DNA of 57,867 bases from Azoarcus sp. (GTDB taxonomy: Bacteria; Pseudomonadota; Gammaproteobacteria; Burkholderiales; Rhodocyclaceae): positions 1 to 57,867 of the forward strand of contig JAISCE010000067.1 of assembly GCA_031265765.1 (NCBI GenBank), given 5' to 3'. The stretch's first letter is position 1; the number at the start of each line of letters is the position of its first letter. A model generated the notes under the pieces. That model did not search any database and had not been told where the DNA came from. It saw only the letters and a program-made list of their open reading frames with translations. This document shows positions 23,007-32,695 of the stretch, one piece after another. A program made the translations under genes and the position numbers.

Positions 23007-25283
23007 TTACTCCGAAGACTGTTCATAAGGCTGACGGGAGATCGCATACACCCATGTCCATGACGCTTCGCTTCCCACGGGATCGAGTTGCTGGCGCTCC
23101 GCCACGATGGCCGCCCAACGGCCCGCGATCAGACCCGGATCGAAGGTCGCAGCCTGCGCACCCATGTTGATGACGCGCAAGGCCGTCACATAAAAGCCGT
23201 CCATCCGCCAGGCATGCGACACCTGGCATTCTACATCTTTGTCCAGACGCCGCCATGCTCTCTGGAAGGGAACCGGCGCCAGGCCGCTGGCGGGGTGGGC
23301 GGCGTCCGGGTCGACGCGGCGCACGGCATCGGCGGCGGCGCGGGCAATGGCGGTGAATCGTTCGGCATCCGCGTCCGGCGCGCCGGAAGCCGTTTTTCCG
23401 GGCGGCTGCTCGACGGACGCAAGACCGGTCTTCGGATTGAACATGGACTCGCGCCGCCAGAAATCGGGAGTGTGCTGTTCCTTGGCGCCCGCCGTATCCA
23501 TGCCGCGCATGGCGTCTTCCTTGCTGCGCGCCAATGCGTCGCTTTCCTCGGGAGTTTCCAGGACGTGCGGCGTAATCAGCAGCACGAGTTGCTTGCGCGC
23601 GTTCCCGCGCACGGTTTTCTTGAACAGATGCCCCAGCACGGGGATGTCGCCGAGCAGCGGGACTTTTTCTTCCGCATCGGTCACGCGCTGGGTAATCATG
23701 CCGCCCACCGCCACGGTGAGGCCGTCCCGCGCATGCGCCGTGACTTGCATGTTGGCGGTATTGACCGTATCGATGGGGAACTGCTGCACCCCGCCATTGG
23801 CCAATGGCAACGGTATCGTGGCCCCGCCGCTGTTGATGCGGGAATTGTCCTGGTCGATGGTCAGCGTCACCGAACGGTCGGCATTGATGCGCGGCAGGAT
23901 CACCAGGGTCTGCCCGACGTTTCTCTGCTCGGTTTCCACGGTGACGGTGGTATTGGTCGCGCCCGTGGTGCCGGTGACACTGTCGGAACTCGCGCCCGTG
24001 ATCAACACCTGCTCGTCGCCGATGAAAAGCCGCGCGGGCTGGTTGTTGGCGGCCACGAGCATCGGCGTGGCCAGCACATTGACGCGGTTTTCGCCCTCCA
24101 GCAATTGCAGGCGCAGGCGCAGATTGTCGTTGACCAGTTGCCAGATGGCCGTCGAAGCCTCGGCGGCGAAGTTGCCGAGCGAAGCCGCGGCGCGGGGAAA
24201 CTCGCCCTGGACGCCGCCGCTCGCGCTGCCGCCCGCGCCCAGTTCCCGCGGGCCGCGCGACGTAGAATCGCCGCTCGCGCCGATGTCGAACACCGAACGG
24301 AAATCCTTGCCCAGTTCCACCTCCAGGATGCGCATCTCCAGCAAGACCTGGCGCGGCGGAAGATCCATGTCGACGACGAATTTGTCGATCTCTTTCAGGG
24401 CCGCCTCGTCGCTCGTGCGCACCAGCAGCATGTTGTGCAACTTGTTGTAGGTGACGTTGATCGCCGGCCCCTTGTTCGTGGCGGCGGCCATCACCGCGGA
24501 AGCGTCGAGGCTTTCCGCCTGGCTGCTGTCGACATCGAGCGCCGCCTCCAGCCCGGTCTGCGAAACAGCGGAGATTTCCTTGCGCGCATCGACCTGCGCC
24601 TGCCCCGCGCGGGAAGAACCGCCGCTGCGGCGGCTGTACACACCCTCGGAGCTGATGCTGCGGCCAAAAGAGCCGCCGCCATAATTACGATTGTTACCAT
24701 AACTGCTGCTACCGTAACCGCTGCCGCCATAACCGCTCCGGTTGCGGCTCGACCCCCCCATGTCGACCGGCGGCATTTCCTCAACCGGTTCGACGAGGTT
24801 GACCCGGTTGCCGAACAAGGCCGAGATGGCATTGGCGACACTGACGACGTTGTGATGGCGCAGCACATAATTGCGGGTGATTTCGTCGCGAGTGATGGCA
24901 ATGTCCTGCTGATATTCCCGCGCGTTCATCAGGATATACGCCTTGGTCTGGGCATCGAACCGGTACCAGACCCCGGCGGCGCGGCAAAGGCTCCTCACCA
25001 TACCGTCCACACTGACATCGCGCAGATACAGAGACACCCTCTTTTTCGCTACGCTGGACGTCACCACGATACTGGTCTTGCCGATCTGGGAAATGAACTG
25101 CGCCGCTTCGTCGAGCGTGATCTGTCGAAAATAAACATCGCCCGGCGAACCGTTCGCATCGAGCTTCGCGGGCGCGACAGGCCGCGCCGACGCCGGGAAC
25201 GCTATGATCAGCGCGAAGGCAAGCGCCACAGCGCAGGAAACGCTCGGGGACGGAGGCAGGCAAAACCTGTTTTTCATATTCAT
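23007..25283 (-). CDS. Secretin of a type IV pilus / type II secretion-like system
   Basis: A 758-residue outer-membrane channel subunit. Signal peptide about 1-33; N0-type domain (about 50-130) with ITLDEAAQFISQIGKTS; an N1 domain interrupted by a Gly/Ser/Asn/Tyr-rich stretch (about 175-225); then the secretin core with the conserved EEKVPLLGDIPVLGHLFK motif near residue 560. After the core there is an extra C-terminal region of about 160 residues. The MSHA-pilus secretin MshL is the nearest familiar layout, but that is usually shorter. The start overlaps the preceding stop by ATGA; an ATG 6 bases in (25277) is equally possible. Confidence 0.92.
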   Translation of the reverse strand: MNMKNRFCLPPSPSVSCAVALAFALIIAFPASARPVAPAKLDANGSPGDVYFRQITLDEAAQFISQIGKTSIVVTSSVAKKRVSLYLRDVSVDGMVRSLCRAAGVWYRFDAQTKAYILMNAREYQQDIAITRDEITRNYVLRHHNVVSVANAISALFGNRVNLVEPVEEMPPVDMGGSSRNRSGYGGSGYGSSSYGNNRNYGGGSFGRSISSEGVYSRRSGGSSRAGQAQVDARKEISAVSQTGLEAALDVDSSQAESLDASAVMAAATNKGPAINVTYNKLHNMLLVRTSDEAALKEIDKFVVDMDLPPRQVLLEMRILEVELGKDFRSVFDIGASGDSTSRGPRELGAGGSASGGVQGEFPRAAASLGNFAAEASTAIWQLVNDNLRLRLQLLEGENRVNVLATPMLVAANNQPARLFIGDEQVLITGASSDSVTGTTGATNTTVTVETEQRNVGQTLVILPRINADRSVTLTIDQDNSRINSGGATIPLPLANGGVQQFPIDTVNTANMQVTAHARDGLTVAVGGMITQRVTDAEEKVPLLGDIPVLGHLFKKTVRGNARKQLVLLITPHVLETPEESDALARSKEDAMRGMDTAGAKEQHTPDFWRRESMFNPKTGLASVEQPPGKTASGAPDADAERFTAIARAAADAVRRVDPDAAHPASGLAPVPFQRAWRRLDKDVECQVSHAWRMDGFYVTALRVINMGAQAATFDPGLIAGRWAAIVAERQQLDPVGSEASWTWVYAISRQPYEQSSE

Positions 25284-25834
25284 CGTACCAGCATCTTGTA
25301 TTGAGGCGCTCCCGCGCCGTGCAGTAACACGCCGTCCGCTTCCACCGTCACCGTATAGCGGATGTTGTTCACATCGATTTCATCGCCATCCCTGACGATA
25401 ATGACATTTTTCCCGGATTGAATCTTGGCGATGCCGCCTTGCGGCCCCCGCACCACCGCGCGCAAGCGCAGGATTTGGCTGAGCGCCATACCCCCCTGCT
25501 GGCTGAAACGGGACGACCGCCCGCTATCCTCGCGCAGCCGGGGCGACACCTCGAAAGGGTCGCGCTCGGGTGCATCGGACGCGCCCGGCGCGATTGAAGT
25601 TCTCGGCGGCGCGATGGTCTGCGGCGCAAAACGCGCACCGCCTTCCGATCCCGTATCCACCTTCCCTTTCTCGCCGCCGATACGTTTGTTCACCTCGCCG
25701 TTATGCTGGTCTATCGCCGCCACATCGCGCTGAATGGCTGGCGACATCCCGGCCGGCAAGCGGGTCTGCGCCGCAACCAGCGCCGGCAGGACGAAAGAAA
25801 GGACGAGAAACGTGCTTATGCGCATGAAGTTCAT
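25280..25834 (-). CDS. PilP/GspC-like periplasmic alignment protein
   Basis: A 184-residue protein with an N-terminal signal or anchor (about 4-22), a disordered Pro/Gly-rich middle and a small C-terminal beta domain (about 120-184) starting LRLRAVVRGPQGGIAKI. That domain resembles the homology region of GspC and PilP, which link the inner-membrane platform to the secretin. Its position between the GspF-type platform gene and the secretin gene, with ATGA overlaps on both sides, supports this. Sequence similarity is weak, so the family name is tentative. Confidence 0.65.
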   Translation of the reverse strand: MNFMRISTFLVLSFVLPALVAAQTRLPAGMSPAIQRDVAAIDQHNGEVNKRIGGEKGKVDTGSEGGARFAPQTIAPPRTSIAPGASDAPERDPFEVSPRLREDSGRSSRFSQQGGMALSQILRLRAVVRGPQGGIAKIQSGKNVIIVRDGDEIDVNNIRYTVTVEADGVLLHGAGAPQYKMLVR

Positions 25835-27060
25835 GCTCCAGTGGAAATCGTCATCATGGCCTTGAAAAAAGCAAAATAGACAAAGCCCACCACGCCGCCG
25901 ACCGTCACGATGAGCACGGGTTCGATCATGGCGGCCAGCAATTTCACGCGGGCATCCAGCAATTTCTGGTAATGCTCGCCCAGCGATTCCATAACCATAT
26001 CCAGTTGCCCGCTTTTCTCGCCAACTGCGGCCATGTGTTGTACGAGTTGGGGCAGGGATGGCCCCTCGAACGCGACGGTGAGGCTCTTGCCCGCCAGCAC
26101 ATCGTCCGCCGCCTGCGAGAGCGCATCGGTAAACGTGGCGTTTCCGGACACCTGCGCACAAATACGCAAGGACTCCAATACCGTGAGGCGGCTCTTGACA
26201 AGTACGCCGAAAATCCACATCACCTGCGCCATCGCGGCCACGACGAGCGTGACGCCCAAAACCGGGAATACAAGCACAGCGCGGTCGATGACCCGCCGCG
26301 CGGGCGGTGCCCGGCGCAGCAACGGAATGCCGACGGCAAACGCCACGGCGATCACGCCAATCGTCCCGCCCCATTTGCCCAGCCAGTCGGAAACGTCCAG
26401 CATGGTCTGCGCTTCCCAAGGCAACGCCTTGCCGCGCCCGTTCAGAAAAAGCGCGAAGCGCGGTATAACAGTAATGACTAAAAAGCTGACTACACCAATG
26501 GCGGAAAGCAGCACGAAGCCCGGATAAACCAGCGCCGTGGCCAACTGCCGCCTCACCTCGCCGCGCCGCTCGATCAGCGCCGCAAGCCGCTCGAACACCA
26601 ATCCCAACTCACCGGAAGCCTCGCCCGCCTCGATCAGCTTCAGGGCCAGACGGTCGAAAAGCTCCTTCTCGCCGCTGCACGCCACCGAAAAACTGCTGCC
26701 GCGCTGGATGCCGACGGCCACGCGGCCAAGGCTGTCGGCGAGCCGCGCCTTCGCGGTGAGTCGAGCCGTAGCGGCCAGCGCCTCAAGCACCGTATGCCCG
26801 GCTTTCAGCATCAATTGCATCTGCCGGAAAAAAAGCACCCGGTCGACATCGCTGATGGAACGGAGGCGTGAAATACCATATACATAACCATTCAGTATTG
26901 CAATCACGCCCCGGCCGCTGGCAACGCCTTCCGCAATGCTCAGGATTTTCAACCCCCGCTCCCGCAACTGGCGGCGCGCGGCGGCCTCGTCCGGCGCATC
27001 CATCTGGCCGCGCGCTTCCGCTCCCTGAGCCGTGAGACAAAGATAAGTAAAACCCGTCAT
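25831..27060 (-). CDS. GspF/PilC-type inner-membrane platform protein
   Basis: A 409-residue protein with the two GspF domains (about 70-195 and 275-395) and three membrane helices (about 170-190, 220-240, 375-395). The LIEAGEASGELG and VGEKSGQLD motifs of the two repeats are clear. It starts MTGFTYLC like family members. It is the first gene of the gspF, pilP-like, secretin, omptin-like operon and is preceded by a 185-base leader with a Fur-like box over the predicted promoter. The platform works with the GspE- and PilT-like ATPases encoded 9-10 kb away. Confidence 0.94.
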   Translation of the reverse strand: MTGFTYLCLTAQGAEARGQMDAPDEAAARRQLRERGLKILSIAEGVASGRGVIAILNGYVYGISRLRSISDVDRVLFFRQMQLMLKAGHTVLEALAATARLTAKARLADSLGRVAVGIQRGSSFSVACSGEKELFDRLALKLIEAGEASGELGLVFERLAALIERRGEVRRQLATALVYPGFVLLSAIGVVSFLVITVIPRFALFLNGRGKALPWEAQTMLDVSDWLGKWGGTIGVIAVAFAVGIPLLRRAPPARRVIDRAVLVFPVLGVTLVVAAMAQVMWIFGVLVKSRLTVLESLRICAQVSGNATFTDALSQAADDVLAGKSLTVAFEGPSLPQLVQHMAAVGEKSGQLDMVMESLGEHYQKLLDARVKLLAAMIEPVLIVTVGGVVGFVYFAFFKAMMTISTGA

Positions 27061-27140
27061 GCCAGAACCAACCCTGCCGCAAAAACCATGCGCTGCATCA
27101 TCCAGTCGATATCACAAGATCCGGGCCGCCGACCCTGAAA

Positions 27141-27180
27141 ACCGGGGAGCCCCCGAAACGTCCCAAAGGAAGCCCCCGGT
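27141..27180 (-). promoter_or_regulatory. GC-rich hairpin in the gspF leader
   Basis: On the minus strand ACCGGGG (27174-27180) can pair with CCCCGGT (27141-27147), enclosing two direct copies of AGCCCCCG on the plus strand. It lies between the predicted promoter (27253-27280) and the gspF start and would fold in the 5' untranslated RNA. No T run follows, so it is not a standard terminator. The rest of 27061-27511 contains only the promoter/Fur box and no convincing gene. Confidence 0.4.
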
Positions 27181-27247
27181 TCCATGAACACCTACCTCGC
27201 CGCCCCGGCCATGAACGGCAAGGACGGCGCTCGCCCACGCAAAACAA

Positions 27248-27280
27248 TGATAATTATTACCATTAATGTTCATCTGTCAA
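27248..27280 (-). promoter_or_regulatory. Fur-like box over a sigma-70-type promoter of the gspF operon
   Basis: Minus-strand -35 TTGACA (27275-27280), 16-bp spacer and -10 AATAAT (27253-27258). TGATAATTATTACCA (27248-27262 on the plus strand) matches the 7-1-7 Fur motif at 13 of 14 specified bases, and the surrounding 19 bases match the classical Fur consensus at about 15 positions. The box covers the -10, the usual place for repression by iron-loaded Fur. Confidence 0.7.
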
Positions 27281-27511
27281 GATGCCTGTCGCTTCGCTGT
27301 TGCTGCGTTGCCATCGTGAGAGCCTGCCTCGCCATGCGCGTGTCCATCGACGTCTTGGCGAGGATGTTCCCTTTCCGGAACAAAACCACCGGGAGTAGCC
27401 CGCTTGCAACACCGGTGGATCACAAAAACAAACGATTTTTCATAGTCTGGATAAACATGATGATTAAATTATCCGAAAAGAATCTTGGCCACAATTGCGT
27501 AATGTGCTTGG

Positions 27512-29635
27512 TCATTGCATTTGACCTTCATGGACAAATGATTTGCTGGGGGAAACGCGAAATGATGCTGTAGTACTTTCATTTGGCTTGAATTGAACAG
27601 ATGCCAGAACCGGCAATGCCAGTACATCAAGGATGAGCTTTGCCACATGATAAGCACCTGTTATGCTAAGATGATCGTCATCATAGTAAAATAACTGCCC
27701 ATCCCGATAACCCGCGCATTTAGTCCGATCACAAAACAGTGGTTCAGGGTCGACGATGGTCAGGTCGCCATGTCGCGCGTTAACCTTGGCAATCAGTTCC
27801 CGATAATGCTGCATCCGCTCTCGATATACAGGGTAGGGTACGGTGCACTCTGTCTTGGATCGCGTAAGGGTCAGCGGGCGAGATGATAGGCATTCCTGCG
27901 GTCGTACACCAAGCTCCGGTACTTGCAACAAATAAGCAACCTTGAGGCCGTGCGCTTTCAGCCTCAGGAAAGAATTTTCTATTCCATGCTCAAAAATTTG
28001 TTCTGGAGGCCGATTGCTACCATCGCGCGTGGCGGCAATCGCATCAGTCCAGTTGAAACCTGGTTCGGTAAGGCCAAAGCCTTTCCCTGTAATGGATAAT
28101 GGTCCTCTCGTCACCATGACGACATGCGTGATATGCGGTATCTGTTCCAGAAGATCGAATATGGCGTCGATTACTTTGGTGCAAGCCTCTCTCTTCTTGG
28201 TGGCTTTACTGGTGGTAAAACCTTCCAGAGGTAAACAGCCGTTTTTCCCAACGACTAATGTACTGTAACCGTGTTCTGATGCGAATTTTGAAAATCCGGC
28301 GAATAGATAACCTGCATGTGAATCACCAATTATGGCTATCATAGGGCTAGTCTTGCCTTCCAAGCGACAATAGCTGACCAAATCCATTACATCTTTAGGG
28401 AGCATGTCAAGGCATTGGCTATCTCGCATGAAAGGAAGTGTCAAATCCGCCATGATTTCAGGTGAAAATCGGGACGATTGCGTAAACTGCGGCGACAAAT
28501 CGAATTGCGCAATGCTGCATGTAGCCAGAAACAGAACCGCCATTGAAGCTGCGAGCCCGGAGAGCACAGCTTTTCCGCTCTTTTTCAGGGGCATGGTGTG
28601 CATATTGCGTATCGGCAACTCGACGAAGCGCCAAGTCAGCGCCGCCAGCAAAAATGAAAGCAACGCACCCACACAGATGAAGACCGGCGACGGCTTGCCG
28701 GATTCCATGATGCGGATGAACGAAAAAACCGGCCAATGCCACAAATAGAGCGGGTAGCTGATGAAGCCGACCCACACCAGGGGTTTCAGGGCAAGCAGGC
28801 GATTTGCCGGGCACGCCGCATGTGAAGCGAGGAGAAGCAGCGTTCCAGCGACGGGAATGAGGGTCATCGGGCCGGGGTAGGTCATTTTCCAGTCATGAGG
28901 ATAAAGCCCCAGGAGCACAGCGGCGAACCCGAGCAGCGACAAAGGCGCGGCCAACTGGTGTACACGACTTTTCCCCCCGCGTTTTACGCCAAAGGCATGA
29001 AAGTGGGCGAGCGCCGCGCCCAGGAGCAATTCCCAGACGCGGGTAAAAGGATGAAAATAGATTTCCGTTCCTTCCTTTCCCAGAGCAAGCGTGACAAGCC
29101 AGGAACTTGTCAGCAAGAGGGACAGCAAGCCGACGATGGCTCTTTGCTTGCCCAGTCGCCACGCCAGTACCAAAGAAAAAGGCCACGCTAGGTAAAATTG
29201 TTCTTCGACGGAAAGCGACCACAGATGCATCAGGGGTTTGGTATAGGAGGCCGCGTCGAAATATCCGCTCTCATTCATGAGCCGGAAGTTTTCCAGGAAA
29301 GCCATCGACCAGTAAGCGTGACGGGCAAGCTGTGCGTATTCGTCCGAGAACAGGGCGAAAGCGCCAAAGATCAACACAGCAAGAAGAACGGTCATCAGCG
29401 CCGGAAAAAGCCGCCGGACGCGACGGGCGTAGAAGCTGGCGAAACGGAAGGAGTTCTCCTGCAATTCGCGGAAAATGATTTGCGAGATCAGATAACCGGA
29501 AATGACGAAGAAAATATCTACGCCCAGGAACCCGCCCGGCAACAAGGACGGCGCGGCATGGTTGATGACGACCGCCAGCACGGCGACGGCGCGCAAGCCG
29601 TCGATGTCGGGACGGTAACGGATCGCGGGCTTCAT
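27512..29635 (-). CDS. OafA/YrhL-type acyltransferase with C-terminal SGNH domain
   Basis: A 707-residue membrane enzyme. Residues 1-380 form an acyltransferase-3 domain with about ten membrane helices and the catalytic His in DGLRAVAVLAVVINH. A periplasmic SGNH hydrolase-like domain follows (about 430-680) with GDSHAGYL as block I and DDDHLSITGA as the Asp-x-x-His block. Such fusions O-acetylate or otherwise acylate surface glycans. It is the last gene of the five-gene sugar operon, overlapping the previous gene by ATGA, so a glycan built on the lipid-linked pentose is the likely substrate. Confidence 0.92.
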   Translation of the reverse strand: MKPAIRYRPDIDGLRAVAVLAVVINHAAPSLLPGGFLGVDIFFVISGYLISQIIFRELQENSFRFASFYARRVRRLFPALMTVLLAVLIFGAFALFSDEYAQLARHAYWSMAFLENFRLMNESGYFDAASYTKPLMHLWSLSVEEQFYLAWPFSLVLAWRLGKQRAIVGLLSLLLTSSWLVTLALGKEGTEIYFHPFTRVWELLLGAALAHFHAFGVKRGGKSRVHQLAAPLSLLGFAAVLLGLYPHDWKMTYPGPMTLIPVAGTLLLLASHAACPANRLLALKPLVWVGFISYPLYLWHWPVFSFIRIMESGKPSPVFICVGALLSFLLAALTWRFVELPIRNMHTMPLKKSGKAVLSGLAASMAVLFLATCSIAQFDLSPQFTQSSRFSPEIMADLTLPFMRDSQCLDMLPKDVMDLVSYCRLEGKTSPMIAIIGDSHAGYLFAGFSKFASEHGYSTLVVGKNGCLPLEGFTTSKATKKREACTKVIDAIFDLLEQIPHITHVVMVTRGPLSITGKGFGLTEPGFNWTDAIAATRDGSNRPPEQIFEHGIENSFLRLKAHGLKVAYLLQVPELGVRPQECLSSRPLTLTRSKTECTVPYPVYRERMQHYRELIAKVNARHGDLTIVDPEPLFCDRTKCAGYRDGQLFYYDDDHLSITGAYHVAKLILDVLALPVLASVQFKPNESTTASFRVSPSKSFVHEGQMQ

Positions 29636-30645
29636 GTTTCCTGACCTCGTGGGGAGGGATGCCCGCTTCCGGGAGACACCGCTCCCGTCCCTCCAAACAA
29701 GGCCGCGCCGCCGATCGCCACCGCGAACCACAGCGTGACGGCGCGAGTCACGATCGTCGCGGCGGCGGCTTCCGCGCCCGGCATGCCGGACAGGATCAGC
29801 AGGCTGGCCATGACCGCTTCCGCCCCGCCCAGGCCGCCCGGCAGGAAGCTCAGCGCGCCCGCCAGCATGGCAGCGGCGTAGATGAAGACGGCCTGGAAAA
29901 GCGGAACCGTCTGCCCCATCCAGTGAAGCACCAGATAAAAAGCGAAGGCTTCCGCGAACCAGGCGACGAGGCTCAATACCGTCGCAACGGCGAAAAGGCG
30001 CGGCGCATGGCAATGGCGCGTCCTGAGCAGGGTTTGCAGGACGTGGCGCGACAGCCGCGGCCAGCGGCTCTCTCCCCGGACGCGCTGTCCAGTCTTTTCC
30101 AGGAAACGCCGGTTGAGCAGCACGGCGAAAACCGACAGGACGCCCGCCGCGCCGATGGCGACGGGCCAGCGCGCCGAGGGATAAAGCGCCAGGCCGCCGA
30201 GCGCCAGCAACACGACCGCCAGCAGATCGGAGAGGCGCTCGCTCAGGAAGGCCGCGAAACTGTCCGGCAGGGGCACCTTCCAGCGTTTGAGCAGCAGGCC
30301 GCGCAAGGCTTCCCCGGCCTTGCCGGGCGTCGCCGTCAAGGCGAAGCCCGCGAGATAGATGCCGAGACTGGGCCGCCACGGGACGGCGTGCCCCATGGCG
30401 GCGAGATAGGTTTGCCAGCGCGCGAAGCGCAGCGCGTAATTGACGAGAGACAGGCTCAGTGCGATGCCGACGCCCGCATAGCCGATCTTGCGAACCGCGC
30501 CGATGACGTCGTCCCAGCCGCTCCAGAGCGCGAAACCCAGATAGCCGGCCATGGCCAGCAGTACCGGCCAGACGAGCGCATGAAGACGACGATCCGGAAG
30601 ATCATGCGCCGCGTCCGCCGCCGGATTGAACGATGGGGCGCGCAT
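29632..30645 (-). CDS. AglD/YbhN-like (LPG synthase TM family) membrane protein
   Basis: A 337-residue integral membrane protein with about eight helices, of the lysylphosphatidylglycerol-synthase-TM/UPF0104 family. Visible family marks are GFALTATPGKAGEALRG and LSFLPGGLGGAEAVMASLL. Members include archaeal AglD and proteins proposed to act on or flip polyprenyl-phosphate sugars. Here it lies between a DprE2-like and an acyltransferase gene (TGATG and ATGA overlaps), which favours handling of the lipid-linked sugar at the membrane. Substrate and direction are inferred only. Confidence 0.85.
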   Translation of the reverse strand: MRAPSFNPAADAAHDLPDRRLHALVWPVLLAMAGYLGFALWSGWDDVIGAVRKIGYAGVGIALSLSLVNYALRFARWQTYLAAMGHAVPWRPSLGIYLAGFALTATPGKAGEALRGLLLKRWKVPLPDSFAAFLSERLSDLLAVVLLALGGLALYPSARWPVAIGAAGVLSVFAVLLNRRFLEKTGQRVRGESRWPRLSRHVLQTLLRTRHCHAPRLFAVATVLSLVAWFAEAFAFYLVLHWMGQTVPLFQAVFIYAAAMLAGALSFLPGGLGGAEAVMASLLILSGMPGAEAAAATIVTRAVTLWFAVAIGGAALFGGTGAVSPGSGHPSPRGQET

Positions 30646-31382
30646 CAGAGCTTCATCCGCTTGAAGAGCGCGCCAGGTATGCACCGGATCGCCAGCATGA
30701 TCGGAAACCAGAAAAACGGCGCGTAGAGTACGTCGGCTTTCCGCGCGATGCCCGCCACGATGCGCTTTGCCACGGCTTCGGGCGTCGCCGTCAGGCGCTT
30801 CGGCAAGGGCAGCCCCTGCGTCATCGGCGTCGCCACGAAGCCGGGACGAATGTCGGTGAGCGCGACGCCGGCCCTGGAAAGCCGCGCCCGCAGACCTTCG
30901 CAGAAGACGGATACCGCCGCCTTGGCGCTCCCGTAGACGTAGTTGCTTGGCCGTCCCCGGTCGCCCGCCACCGAAGTGATGACCGCGAGCGCGCCGCCCT
31001 GCTGCCGCTCGAAGCGATTGGCCAGACTGGTCAACAGGGCGATGGCGGACAGGCCATTGGTCGAGAATTCGCGCAGGGTCAGGGCGGCGTCCCGTTCGCA
31101 GGCGCTCTGGTCGGGCAGCGTGCCGTGCGCGATCAGGGCGATGTCCAGCCCCTGCCATGCCTGGAACGCCTGTTCGATCATGCCGGCATGGGCGGCGACG
31201 TCGTTGGCGTCCATCTGGAAAGAAGCAACGTCGGCGCCGCGCACGCGCAGATCGCCCGCCAGGGCGGCGAGCTTTTCGGCGTCGCGCGCCGCCAGGAAGA
31301 AACGCGCACCCTCCGCCGCCCACAGCCGGGCGCAGGCCATGGCGATTGCCGACGTCGCGCCGACGATCAGAATCCGTTTCAT
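30645..31382 (-). CDS. DprE2-like short-chain dehydrogenase/reductase
   Basis: A 245-residue NAD(P)H-dependent SDR with cofactor motif GATSAIAMACA near the start, the catalytic Tyr-x-x-x-Lys in YVYGSAKAAV and a Ser in ITSVAG. In mycobacteria DprE2 reduces the 2-keto intermediate made by DprE1, completing the 2-epimerisation of decaprenylphosphoryl-ribose to the arabinose donor. The overlap with the DprE1-like gene (ATGA) and the matching length (about 254 aa in mycobacteria) support that role. It ends with the AWP-like hydrophobic tail common in this subgroup (FFWFPIMLAIRCIPG). Confidence 0.85.
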   Translation of the reverse strand: MKRILIVGATSAIAMACARLWAAEGARFFLAARDAEKLAALAGDLRVRGADVASFQMDANDVAAHAGMIEQAFQAWQGLDIALIAHGTLPDQSACERDAALTLREFSTNGLSAIALLTSLANRFERQQGGALAVITSVAGDRGRPSNYVYGSAKAAVSVFCEGLRARLSRAGVALTDIRPGFVATPMTQGLPLPKRLTATPEAVAKRIVAGIARKADVLYAPFFWFPIMLAIRCIPGALFKRMKL

Positions 31383-32695
31383 TGCGCGACCCGTTTCCAG
31401 AAATGGGACAGGAGCAGCGGATCGCGGAGCGCCGCGAGTTTTTCCCAGTCCGGATAGGCGCGGCGGAAATCCTCGCCTTTCATGTGCGCATCCTTGGCGG
31501 GATAGAGCCGCCCCCCCGCTTCGTGGACGATGGCGTCGAGCCGTGGGAAAAGCGCGTCTTCCAGATGCCCGGAATGGGGGAAATCCAGCGCCAGCGTCAC
31601 GCCTGGGCGCGGAAAGGACAGCAGCCCCGGCGATGCGTCCCCGCCGCAGCGTTTCAGCACGGCGAGAAAGGAACCCTTGCCGGATCGGGCGATGGCGTCG
31701 AGCAGCGCCTGGACGCCGGCCCGCGCCTCGGCATCGGGAATCAGCGCCTGATATTGCTGGAAACCCTTGATGCCATAGATGCGGTTCCAGTTCGGCAGGG
31801 CGTCCAGCGGGTAAAAGAAAGGATCGTAGCCGCCGCGGACGTACCGGCGCTTCGCGGACGCCTTGCGCCAATAGATGGCGTTGAACGCCCGCAGCGACCA
31901 TGCATTCACCAGCGAGACCGGCGGCGTCAGAGGGACGCCCGGCCGCCGGCGGTTTTCCACGGCCCTGGGGCCGTCGCTGGCGAAATCGCCCGCCATGTAG
32001 ACGCCGCGCCCCGCCGTTTTTCCCCGTGCGGCGCAATCGACCCAGGAGACGCAGAACTCGTGCCGTTCGTCGAGTTCCGCCGACAGGGCAAAGAATTCGC
32101 CGAGATCGCCGAAGCGCACGGCAAGACCGTCGACATGGCTGGAAGCGATGGGCATCAACTGGATTTCGGCCCATTCGATCAACCCGGTCAGCCCCAGGCC
32201 GCCGATCGTCGCCGCGAACAGCGCCGGTTCGGCGTCCGGCGCGCAGACGAGGCGGCCACGGTCGGAACGCAGCAGCCCGAAGCGCCGGACGTGCCGCCCG
32301 AACGTTCCCCGTCGGTGATGATTCTTGCCATGCACGTCATTGGCGATCGCCCCGCCCAGGGTGACGAATTTCGTGCCCGGCGTCACGGGGAGGAACCAGC
32401 CGCGCGGGACAGCCACCGCGAGAATGTCCGCGAGCGTCGTGCCCGCCTCGGCGCGCAGGACGCCGGACGACCAGTCCGCGTCCAGGAAGCGGTCGAGGCG
32501 GCGCATGGCGATGACTTCGCCGCTGGCGGCCAGGCAACTGTCGCCGTAGCTGCGGCCTTCGCCGTGCGCCAGCGTCGAGCCTTTCTCCTTCGCGGCGCTC
32601 GCCAGCAACGCCGGCAGCCCGCCGCACCAGTTCGCCGCGCGGGCGCGCTGCGGCAAGGGCGGATAACGCCCCCAGGACATCGGCCCCGCGCTCAT
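31379..32695 (-). CDS. DprE1-like FAD-dependent oxidoreductase
   Basis: A 438-residue FAD-binding-4 flavoenzyme. The flavin region has GEGRSYGDSCL and GGAIANDVHGKNHHRRGTFG; the D-x-HGKNHH signature is the one around the active-site His of mycobacterial DprE1. DprE1 oxidises the 2-hydroxyl of decaprenylphosphoryl-beta-D-ribose. The length matches (about 460 aa). It overlaps the UbiA fusion gene upstream and the DprE2-like gene downstream, each by ATGA, giving the full order of the mycobacterial arabinose-donor pathway in one operon. Confidence 0.88.
   Translation of the reverse strand: MSAGPMSWGRYPPLPQRARAANWCGGLPALLASAAKEKGSTLAHGEGRSYGDSCLAASGEVIAMRRLDRFLDADWSSGVLRAEAGTTLADILAVAVPRGWFLPVTPGTKFVTLGGAIANDVHGKNHHRRGTFGRHVRRFGLLRSDRGRLVCAPDAEPALFAATIGGLGLTGLIEWAEIQLMPIASSHVDGLAVRFGDLGEFFALSAELDERHEFCVSWVDCAARGKTAGRGVYMAGDFASDGPRAVENRRRPGVPLTPPVSLVNAWSLRAFNAIYWRKASAKRRYVRGGYDPFFYPLDALPNWNRIYGIKGFQQYQALIPDAEARAGVQALLDAIARSGKGSFLAVLKRCGGDASPGLLSFPRPGVTLALDFPHSGHLEDALFPRLDAIVHEAGGRLYPAKDAHMKGEDFRRAYPDWEKLAALRDPLLLSHFWKRVAQ

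Noticed and set aside
23088-25304. 738-codon plus-strand frame opposite the secretin
   Set aside because: Antisense shadow; the secretin motifs on the minus strand settle the coding strand.
27184-27573. 129-codon plus-strand frame in the gspF upstream gap
   Set aside because: It runs through the promoter and Fur-like box, has no family features and a weak start; treated as non-coding.
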